This document shows positions 25,424 through 32,138 of a DNA stretch of 64,000 nt, in pieces. The DNA comes from Massilia aquatica (GTDB taxonomy: Bacteria > Pseudomonadota > Gammaproteobacteria > Burkholderiales > Burkholderiaceae_D): positions 124,001 to 188,000 of the forward strand of contig NZ_VVIW01000008.1 of assembly GCF_011682045.1 (NCBI RefSeq), read 5' to 3'. The position numbers were made by a program, and so were the translations under genes. The notes beneath the pieces were generated by a model. It saw only the letters and a list, made by a program, of their open reading frames with translations, ran no database searches and was not told the origin of the DNA. Each line of letters opens with the position of its first letter. The first letter of the stretch is position 1.

Positions 25424-28400
25424 ATGACAATGAAGCCTTGGAATCCGCTGTACAACGGCGGGTTGCAACATCCGCATAGCGCCGTCTGTAAGAAATCCTC
25501 TCTTGCCCTCTGTATTGCCCTGGCCTTCGCCGCCGCCGCGCCTCTCGCGCAGGCGGCCGTGGCCGCACCCGCCGCCGCGCCGGTGTCCACGCAGCGCGCC
25601 GCCCCGTACTGGCAGGACGCGACCGTCTCCACCGGGCGCATGGGCATCGCCAGCGCCGGCGCCAAAACGCCGGCCCTCTCGCTCAAGCGCTTTCGCGGCG
25701 CCACCCTGGACGCGGCCGGCATGGCCTCGCTGACCGCCAGCGCGCCCCTCGAGCGCGGCAACAGCATGATGGCCAGCAGCCAGACCATTTCGCTGCCGCA
25801 TCCGGACGGCGGCTACCAGCGCTTTACCCTGGTCGAGTCGCCCATCATGGAAGCCGGCCTGGCCGCGAAACACCCCGAGATCAAGACCTACAAGGGACGC
25901 GGCATCGACGACTCCAGCGCCACCTTGCGCATGGATATCACCCCGCTCGGCCTGCACGCCTCGGTGCGCTCGGCCAACGGCGGCTGGTACGTGGACCCGT
26001 ACTATCACCTCGATACCAGCCTGTACGCCAGCTACAGCCGCAGCGACCTGATCAACCAGCACGGCCCGCTGCTCGAAGGCGCGCTGCCCGAAGCGCAACT
26101 GGCGCTGGCGCACTCGTTCTATAAAGAAGGCGTCCCGGTCGAGGTGCGCGGCAGCGGCTTTGTGCCCGGCGCCACCGTCAACCTGACCGTGCGCGGCGAA
26201 GGCGACGCGGCCGCGCTGCACAGCGTCAGCGCCACGGCCGACGCCAGGGGCGCGATCAGCGTGATTCTGCCTGCGGGCCGGGCCGGCGCGTTCGAACTCT
26301 CCGCCACCGACGGCCACAGCACGGGCGCCGCGCCGTTCCGCGTGATGGACGCCGGCATGAACCCGAACGTGGCCGTCAGCGACCAGCTGCGCACCTACCG
26401 GCTGGCGCTGGTCACCGACCCGACCTACGCCACCTATTTCGGCGGTCCGGCCAACGTCACGGCGGCCAAGGTCACCCTGATGAACCGGGTCAGCCAGGTG
26501 TATGAGGATGAAACCTCGATCCGCATGGTGCTGATCGACGCCACCGACGCCCTCAATCTCGATACCCCGGCCCAGATGACCGAGCCGAACGGCCCGTGCG
26601 GCGCGGCGGCGTGCTTTACCCCGACCCAGGCGTCCGGTTGCGGCAGCGGCACCTTGTCGCGCAACCGCATCGTCACCGGCTTGCTGGCCGGGGCCGGCAA
26701 CTTCGATGTCGGCCACATTGCGCTCGGCCTGAACGGCGGCGGCGTCGCCAGCCTGGGCGTGGTTGGCGCCAACGCCAAGGCGCAGGGCTGCACCGGCCTG
26801 CCCAAGCCGATCGGCGACGCCTTTGCGGTCGACTACGTGGCGCACGAACTGGGCCACCAGTTCGCCGGCAACCACACGTTTAACGGCATTACTTCCAATT
26901 GCAGCGGCGGCAACCGCAATCCGGGTACCTCGGTCGAAGTCGGCAGCGGCTCGTCGATCATGGCCTACGCCGGCATTTGCAGCACCGACAACCTGCAGCC
27001 GCACAGCGACCCGTACTGGTCGCAGCGCAGCTTCGACGAGATCGTCGCCTATACCTCGAGCGCCGAGTCGATCCTCAACGAAGTGCAGGTCGCCGCGCTG
27101 CGCGGCTTTACCACGGCCGGGCAGCAATTCCGCATCAACGTGAACGGCAATCTGTCGGCGCCGATCGTGCGCGGCACCAATTACACCACGGCCGGCGTCA
27201 AGGCTGCGCTGGAAAGCAGCCCGGGCTGGCCCGCAGGCGGCACGGTGACGGTCAGCGCCCTGAGCGACACGGCCTTTACCGTGACCTTCAACGGTGCGCT
27301 GGCCGGGGTGAATGTGGCGCCATTGCAACTGGTCGACTTTACGCCGGGTGCGAGCGGTTTTGTGGGCGAAGTCGCCGTGGGCGGCCCGACCAGGCGCGGC
27401 GGCACCGTCGCCGCGACCGGCAACAACGCGCCGGTGGTGACCGTCCCGGGCAGCTACACGATTCCGGTGCGCACGCCATTCGCCCTGACCGGCAGCGCCA
27501 CCGATGCCGATGGCGACCCGCTCACCTACATGTGGGAGCAGAACGACCGGGGCGCGTCCAGCGGCACCGGGCTGACCAGCAACGTCAAGCTCAACGGCCC
27601 GCTGTTCCGCCAGTTCGGCACCCGCGCCACCGTCAGCGCCGCCGACACGCTCGAATACAACTCGCCGGGCGAGAACCACACGACGACCGATCCGACGCGG
27701 GTGTTCCCGGACCTGGCGCAGATCCTGTCGAACAACACCAATGCGGTGACGGGCGCGTGCGCGGTGGCGGCCACGCCGCCGAGCCTGGCCGATATCGAGT
27801 GCTATTCGGAATTCCTGCCGACGGCCGCCTACGTTGGCCTGGCCGGCACCAACGCCGCGCCGGCCTCGCTCACCTTCAAATTGACGGCGCGTGACGGCCG
27901 CGGTGGCGTCAACAGCGCGAGCACCAGCCTGGTGCTGGCGCCGGCGGCCGGTCCGTTCCTGGTGACCTCGCCCAACAGCGCGGTGACGCTCGATCCGGGC
28001 TCGGTGCAGACCGTTACCTGGAACGTCGCCAACACCGACGTGGCGCCGGTCGGCGCGGCCAGCGTCAACATTGCGCTCTCGACCGACGGCGGCAAGACCT
28101 GGCCGCTGCTGCTGGCCGAAGGCGTGCCGAACAACGGCAGCGCCAAGGTGACCTTGCCGGCGACGCCAGTGGCGGCTGCGCGGATCAAGGTGGAAGCGGT
28201 GGGTAATGTGTTCTTCGACATTTCCAATGCCGACATCGGCATCCACCTGGCGGGCGACCAGAACGTCGACGGCAGCGTCGACTGCGCCGACCTGGCCCTG
28301 GTCAAGGCGGCGTTCGGCAAGCGCAGCGGCCAGGACGGCTTCGATGTCCGTGCCGATGCGCAGGCCGACGGCGTTGTCAACGCGCGCGACCTGACTTATG

Positions 28401-28438
28401 TAGCGCAGCGCCTGGCCAAAGGCGCCGCCTGCAACTGA
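25424..28438 (+). CDS. Secreted reprolysin-like metalloprotease with C-terminal dockerin
   Basis: 1,004 residues. A signal peptide (hydrophobic ALCIALAFAAAAPLAQAA) is followed by a ~300-residue propeptide-like region. A zincin catalytic domain carries HELGHQFAGNH (His474, Glu475, His478, His484; HExxHxxGxxH) and a Met-turn SSIMAYAG near residue 512, as in M12B/reprolysin-like peptidases. PA-like and beta-sandwich domains follow (TDADGDPLTYMWEQ). The last ~60 residues (from 945) are a type I dockerin: DQNVDGSVDCAD and DAQADGVVNARD are two duplicated Ca-binding loops. The next gene encodes a cohesin, the natural dockerin partner. Expected to be exported by Sec and held at the surface. Confidence 0.92.
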   Translation: MTMKPWNPLYNGGLQHPHSAVCKKSSLALCIALAFAAAAPLAQAAVAAPAAAPVSTQRAAPYWQDATVSTGRMGIASAGAKTPALSLKRFRGATLDAAGMASLTASAPLERGNSMMASSQTISLPHPDGGYQRFTLVESPIMEAGLAAKHPEIKTYKGRGIDDSSATLRMDITPLGLHASVRSANGGWYVDPYYHLDTSLYASYSRSDLINQHGPLLEGALPEAQLALAHSFYKEGVPVEVRGSGFVPGATVNLTVRGEGDAAALHSVSATADARGAISVILPAGRAGAFELSATDGHSTGAAPFRVMDAGMNPNVAVSDQLRTYRLALVTDPTYATYFGGPANVTAAKVTLMNRVSQVYEDETSIRMVLIDATDALNLDTPAQMTEPNGPCGAAACFTPTQASGCGSGTLSRNRIVTGLLAGAGNFDVGHIALGLNGGGVASLGVVGANAKAQGCTGLPKPIGDAFAVDYVAHELGHQFAGNHTFNGITSNCSGGNRNPGTSVEVGSGSSIMAYAGICSTDNLQPHSDPYWSQRSFDEIVAYTSSAESILNEVQVAALRGFTTAGQQFRINVNGNLSAPIVRGTNYTTAGVKAALESSPGWPAGGTVTVSALSDTAFTVTFNGALAGVNVAPLQLVDFTPGASGFVGEVAVGGPTRRGGTVAATGNNAPVVTVPGSYTIPVRTPFALTGSATDADGDPLTYMWEQNDRGASSGTGLTSNVKLNGPLFRQFGTRATVSAADTLEYNSPGENHTTTDPTRVFPDLAQILSNNTNAVTGACAVAATPPSLADIECYSEFLPTAAYVGLAGTNAAPASLTFKLTARDGRGGVNSASTSLVLAPAAGPFLVTSPNSAVTLDPGSVQTVTWNVANTDVAPVGAASVNIALSTDGGKTWPLLLAEGVPNNGSAKVTLPATPVAAARIKVEAVGNVFFDISNADIGIHLAGDQNVDGSVDCADLALVKAAFGKRSGQDGFDVRADAQADGVVNARDLTYVAQRLAKGAACN

Positions 28439-28445
28439 CCGACGT

Positions 28446-28477
28446 GGCCGTCCGGGTGCACGCGCATCCGGCCGGCC
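28446..28477 (+). other. Intercistronic hairpin
   Basis: Bases 28446-28458 and 28465-28477 form a 13-position GC-rich stem with one mismatch and one wobble around a 6-base loop. It starts 8 bases after the protease stop and precedes the cohesin gene. There is no U-run, so it is more likely an attenuating or mRNA-stabilising structure than a full terminator; it would let the cohesin be co-transcribed at a different level. Confidence 0.4.
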
Positions 28478-28518
28478 CTTACCGCATACAATCCCATCAG
28501 GGCAATAGGACCAATCAG

Positions 28519-29082
28519 ATGATGACTTTCAAAAAATACTTCGCTGCCATGCTGCTGGCCGCGAGCACCCAGGCGTTTGCCATTCCGACGCTGTCGGTGA
28601 GTGCGTTACCGGCGCCGGTGGTATCGGGCGGCAAGCTGGACCTGGCTGTGAAGATTTCGGATATTACCGACCTGTACGGCTACCAGTTCACGCTCAGCTT
28701 CGATGCGGCGCTGCTCAAGGCGAACAGTTTCACGGAGGGCGCGTTTTTGTCGGGCGCCGGCACTACGTTCAGCGACGGCGGCACGATCGACAATGCGACC
28801 GGCACGATTTCGTTCGTGTTCAACACGCTGGTCGGTGCCGGGCCGGGCGCATCCGGAAGCGGAGAGCTGGGGCTGTTCAGTTTCGATACCTTTGGCAACG
28901 GCAATGCGGCGCTGACTTTTTCCGACGTGCTGTTCCTCGATGCGAACCTGAACGAGATTGCGGTCGTGGCCGAGGGTAGCTCGGTGCAGGTGGTGCCGGA
29001 GCCGGAAAGCTTCCTGCTGGTGGGGATTGGTTTGCTGGCGGCAGGTGTTGTGCGCCGGCGCCAGCTGGCGGCGCGCGGCTGA
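28519..29082 (+). CDS. Cohesin-domain protein with PEP-CTERM anchor
   Basis: 187 residues. The signal peptide ends at AFA near residue 20. Residues ~22-155 are a cohesin-type beta-sandwich (SVSALPAPVVSGGKLDLAV, DLYGYQFTLSFDAALLKA, GELGLFSFDTFGNGNAALTF, FLDANLNEI). The C-terminus has VPEPESFLLVGIGLLAAG followed by VVRRR, a complete PEP-CTERM sorting signal: motif, membrane helix and basic tail, processed by an exosortase (EpsH/XrtA type). The ATG at 28519 has an AGGA site. It lies 80 bases after the dockerin-bearing protease gene on the same strand. I infer that it is the surface receptor for that protease. No exosortase gene is in the window. Confidence 0.88.
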   Translation: MMTFKKYFAAMLLAASTQAFAIPTLSVSALPAPVVSGGKLDLAVKISDITDLYGYQFTLSFDAALLKANSFTEGAFLSGAGTTFSDGGTIDNATGTISFVFNTLVGAGPGASGSGELGLFSFDTFGNGNAALTFSDVLFLDANLNEIAVVAEGSSVQVVPEPESFLLVGIGLLAAGVVRRRQLAARG

Positions 29083-29146
29083 TTGACGGGGTAGCAGGCG
29101 GCGCGCTGCACAGGGCGCGCCGCCTGCGCAACGGGGGAAATACGCA

Positions 29147-29515
29147 ATGCCAGATCGGGTCTCTGAGGTACTGGCGGCATACGCACGCGGTGAGCGACGC
29201 TTTCACGGCCTGGAGATCGACGGCGAGAGTTTCGAGCGCCAGGTATTGAAAGATGTGGTGTTTGAGGACTGCTTCTTCTATGTCAGTTTCCGGTTCGCCA
29301 ATCTGCGTAACGCAACATTCGTCAATGGCAATATCAAATGCTGCGATTTCAGGGATGCCGACCTGAGCGGCGCCCATTTCGAGAATTTGTCCGTTGAAAG
29401 CTCGCAATATGCACGCGCCAAAACGGATGGGCTCGTCTGGACCGGCAACTGGGCCTACGGCAGCATCTCGACCCAGGAGGACTTCGACAGCTGGATCAAG
29501 GACCATGAATACTAG
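29147..29515 (+). CDS. Pentapeptide-repeat protein
   Basis: 122 residues, cytoplasmic. A run of pentapeptide repeats with central Phe/Leu is visible (FRFANLRNATFVNG, CDFRDADLSGAHFENLSV), preceded by a short helical head and followed by a non-repeat tail (GSISTQEDFDSWIKDHEY). Such right-handed beta-helix proteins have varied roles, including topoisomerase protection and immunity; nothing here decides between them. GGGGGAAA upstream of the ATG is a good ribosome site. It stands alone between the cohesin gene and the convergent epoxide hydrolase gene. Confidence 0.75.
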   Translation: MPDRVSEVLAAYARGERRFHGLEIDGESFERQVLKDVVFEDCFFYVSFRFANLRNATFVNGNIKCCDFRDADLSGAHFENLSVESSQYARAKTDGLVWTGNWAYGSISTQEDFDSWIKDHEY

Positions 29516-29586
29516 TTGGAGTGCAGCCACCCCACCGTGGAACGCCGCACTGGCGTCATGGACTGGCGCTGGATGTGAACGCCGCT

Positions 29587-30741
29587 TTAGCGGGCAAACC
29601 TGAACGTTTCACGAACCTCATCGATAAAGTCCGCCGGTTGTTCCAGCGCGGCAAAATGGCCGCCGTGTTCCAGCTCCCCGAAATGGACCAGCCTGGCAAA
29701 GCGCGCTTCAGCCCAGCGCTTCGACAGCCTGACCTGTTCTCCCGGAAACATACTGATCCCGGTCGGGGTTGGCATCGGCGCCGACGGCATGCCGTCCTGG
29801 CGCATCGCCTGCATGCATTCCCAGTAAAAGCGGGCCGAACTGGCGCCGCTGTTGGGCAGCCAGTACAGCATGATGTCGTCGATCAGCTCGTCCAGCGCGA
29901 AAACGCTCTCGACATCGCCGCCGCTGTCGGACACGTCCTGGAACAGCGCATAAATCCACGCAGCCAGTCCAACCGGCGAATCGGCCAGGCTAAAACCCAC
30001 CGATTGCGGGCGCGAACTTTGCAGCTTGTAGTAGCCCGAAAACTGCTGCTCGTAGCGCTGGGCGTCGTCCAGCATGGCTTGTTCGTCTGCGGTGGCGTCG
30101 GCCCGTTCCTGTTCGGTCGGCTGGAACATGACCATGTTCAGGTGGATGCCGATCAGGCCCGGCGGCGTCATGTAGCCCAGGGTGGTGGCGACAGCGGCGC
30201 CCCAGTCGCCTCCCTGCGCTGCCCAGCGCGCATAGCCGAGCCGTTTCATCAAGGTGGTCCACGCCTGCGCGATATGGCCGACGTTCCAGCCGCCGCTGGT
30301 CGGCTTGCTTGAGAAGCCGAAGCCCGGCAGCGAGGGAATGACCAGGTGAAAGGCGTCGCTGGCCTTGCCGCCATGCGCGGCCGGATCGGTCAGCGCGGCG
30401 ATGACCTTGCGAAATTCCAGCACCGATCCTGGCCAGCCGTGCGTGAGCAGCAGCGGAATCGCGTCCGGCTCGGGCGAGCGCACGTGCAGGAAATGGATGT
30501 CGAGCCCGTCGATTTCGGTGCGATACTGGCCCAGCTCGTTGAGCATGGTCTCGCAGCGGCGCCAGTCGTAGCCATCCTGCCAGCGCGCCACCAGCGCGCG
30601 CAGCTTGGCCAGTTGCGGTCCCTGGCTGGTGTCGGGCACGGTTTCGGCGTCGGGCCAGCGGGTGTGCGCAAGGCGGCGCTGCAAATCGTCCAGATCGGCT
30701 TGGGGGATGGACAGGTGGAATGGATGGACTGCGTCGGGCAT
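29587..30741 (-). CDS. Epoxide hydrolase, EHN-type alpha/beta hydrolase
   Basis: 384 residues. The N-terminal EHN domain is recognisable (PFHLSIPQADLDDLQRRLAHTRWP). The alpha/beta core shows HGWPGS (oxyanion), GGDWGA with the nucleophilic Asp, and a late HFGELEHGGHFAALEQP with the catalytic His. It hydrolyses epoxides, in the cytoplasm, to diols. It is divergent from a TetR-family gene with a perfect palindromic operator between them, so repression by that TetR protein and induction by a substrate-like ligand is likely. Confidence 0.92.
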   Translation of the reverse strand: MPDAVHPFHLSIPQADLDDLQRRLAHTRWPDAETVPDTSQGPQLAKLRALVARWQDGYDWRRCETMLNELGQYRTEIDGLDIHFLHVRSPEPDAIPLLLTHGWPGSVLEFRKVIAALTDPAAHGGKASDAFHLVIPSLPGFGFSSKPTSGGWNVGHIAQAWTTLMKRLGYARWAAQGGDWGAAVATTLGYMTPPGLIGIHLNMVMFQPTEQERADATADEQAMLDDAQRYEQQFSGYYKLQSSRPQSVGFSLADSPVGLAAWIYALFQDVSDSGGDVESVFALDELIDDIMLYWLPNSGASSARFYWECMQAMRQDGMPSAPMPTPTGISMFPGEQVRLSKRWAEARFARLVHFGELEHGGHFAALEQPADFIDEVRETFRFAR

Positions 30742-30833
30742 GGTGTTTCCCTCATGGTGAGCATCGGCGGGCCGGCGGCGGTAGGGCAGGTGGGACGCGG
30801 GTACAATCAGCGGGTTTGCTGGATTTAAACTGA

Positions 30834-30848
30834 ACTGAACTGTTCAGT
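30834..30848. promoter_or_regulatory. TetR-type operator
   Basis: ACTGAAC and GTTCAGT form a perfect 7-bp inverted repeat around one T (ACTGAACTGTTCAGT). It is in the 162-base gap between the divergent epoxide hydrolase and TetR genes, 56 bases before the TetR start. Another ACTGAA lies just upstream. This size and symmetry suits a TetR dimer. Confidence 0.75.
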
Positions 30849-30903
30849 CTAGATTAACACAGAATCAATTTGCCATGACGAACGATTGTGCGAGAAGGAA
30901 AGT

Positions 30904-31590
30904 ATGGACCCGGTAGAACACGACAAGCGCGGCGCCGGAGGGCGGCCGGCGGCGGGGCGCAAGGGCGAGGTCGATGCCCGGCTGCTGGACGCGGCCACGC
31001 GGCTGTTCCTGACCCTGGGATTCGACGCCACCAGTTGCGACCAGGTGGCGCTCGATGCGCGCGCCGGCAAGGCGAGCATTTATGCGCGCTATGCCAACAA
31101 GGGGGCGCTGTTTGCCGCCGTCATCGAAAGTAATCTGGCGCGCCTGTTTGCAGCGGATGAGGTGGTGCACGCGGTCGACAGTCCTTTGCGCGAGCGCATG
31201 ACAGCGGCTTGCCTGAGCGTCGTGGAGCAGGCCTTGCAGCCGGACGCGGTTGCGTTGCTGCGTTTGCTCGTTGCGGAAGCGCCGCGCTTGCAGGGCATGG
31301 CCCTGAGCGCCGACCAGGTGCGCTGGCGCATGGGCGTGGGACGGGTTGCCGACGCCATCGCCGCGCGCTCGTCCGAGCCCGATGAGATCGCCAGGGCGAC
31401 CGTGCCCGCCGCGCAGCTGATCGACATCGTCCTCGCGCCGGCATTGATGCGCGCGCTGCTGGGTGAGAATGAGGCTGGGCTCATGCAGGGCGCGAAAGAG
31501 CGCATCGGCGCGGCCATCGACTTCCTGGCTGCGCGCGGCGCCTTGGACAGCTGGGATCAAGCTGCCTTCCCGGATACTGTACACAAATGA
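30904..31590 (+). CDS. TetR/AcrR family transcriptional regulator
   Basis: 228 residues. A basic N-terminal extension (GAGGRPAAGRKGEVD) leads into the TetR HTH: LLDAATRLFLTLGFDATSCDQVALDARAGKASIYARYANKGALFAAVI. A C-terminal ligand-binding domain of the TetR_C type follows. The ATG at 30904 has AAGGAAAG just upstream; a longer frame from 30886 is less likely. It should bind the operator at 30834-30848 and control itself and the divergent epoxide hydrolase. The last codons overlap the next gene (ATGA). Confidence 0.9.
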   Translation: MDPVEHDKRGAGGRPAAGRKGEVDARLLDAATRLFLTLGFDATSCDQVALDARAGKASIYARYANKGALFAAVIESNLARLFAADEVVHAVDSPLRERMTAACLSVVEQALQPDAVALLRLLVAEAPRLQGMALSADQVRWRMGVGRVADAIAARSSEPDEIARATVPAAQLIDIVLAPALMRALLGENEAGLMQGAKERIGAAIDFLAARGALDSWDQAAFPDTVHK

Positions 31591-32030
31591 CAAAAATTGA
31601 CGCGTCCGCATTGAATGAACTATCCCGGCTGGAGGGGCAGGCAATTGCCGTCGAGGATTTTAATGAAGGCGGTGACGCCCTGCAAGCGCTGGCAAAGTTA
31701 GATAAAGCGCGTGCGCAAGCGGTGGCATTGAGGATCCTGCGCGAGCAGATCGGCGATGTGTATTACCAGGCAGGCGCGTTCGATGTTCTTTATGGTGTGT
31801 CCGCGCCAGATGCGGTCCGCTACATGGAGGAAGCCGCCAGCATTGTCGATCCGTACATTCTGGGTGCGATGCTGACCGAGATTGCCGTCGATTCGGGCTA
31901 TATCGAACATCAGGCCATTGTGGCGAAGGCGGTTCCGATACTGCGCCGCGCGCTCGCATGCAGGAGCATGGAGGAGTTAGGCGCAATCGAGGCCTCCATA
32001 AAACACTTCGATGAAACTTATCCTGCCTAA
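31587..32030 (+). CDS. Hypothetical helical-repeat protein
   Basis: 147 residues, cytoplasmic, almost entirely helical (ALQALAKLDKARAQAVALRIL, YMEEAASIVDPYILGAMLTEI). The pattern suggests an armadillo/HEAT- or TPR-like mini-solenoid. The family is not recognised. Its ATG overlaps the TetR stop by 4 bases (ATGA at 31587-31590), so it is co-translated with the regulator. Codon use is less GC-extreme than in the flanking genes (GATTTTAATGAA, TTAGATAAAGCG), hinting at a different origin from its neighbours. Confidence 0.65.
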   Translation: MTKIDASALNELSRLEGQAIAVEDFNEGGDALQALAKLDKARAQAVALRILREQIGDVYYQAGAFDVLYGVSAPDAVRYMEEAASIVDPYILGAMLTEIAVDSGYIEHQAIVAKAVPILRRALACRSMEELGAIEASIKHFDETYPA

Positions 32031-32032
32031 AT

Positions 32033-32130
32033 CCGGTGTCAGGTCTGACATTGGGACACGAACTCAGCATAAGGGGCCAGCCGTTTGCTTTATGCTCGAG
32101 CTCGTGTCCGTTTGTCAGACCTGGCACCGG
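32033..32130. repeat. 98-bp nested palindrome between convergent genes
   Basis: The outer arms CCGGTGTCAGGTCTGACA (32033-32050) and TGTCAGACCTGGCACCGG (32113-32130) pair over 18 positions with a single G-T-type mismatch. Inside, GGACACGA pairs with TCGTGTCC, and AGCATAA pairs with TTATGCT around a short loop. Its left end is 3 bases after the stop of the 32030 gene and its right end is 9 bases before the stop of the TonB receptor gene. It could terminate both transcripts. The size and folding also fit a dispersed REP- or MITE-like element; no second copy is seen in the window. Confidence 0.8.
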
Positions 32131-32138
32131 GTTGGTGG

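Noticed and set aside
25382-28246. 954-codon open frame antisense to the metalloprotease
   Set aside because: It is a GC-rich shadow: arginine/alanine/glycine-biased with no domain, while the sense frame has a signal peptide, HExxH and dockerin.
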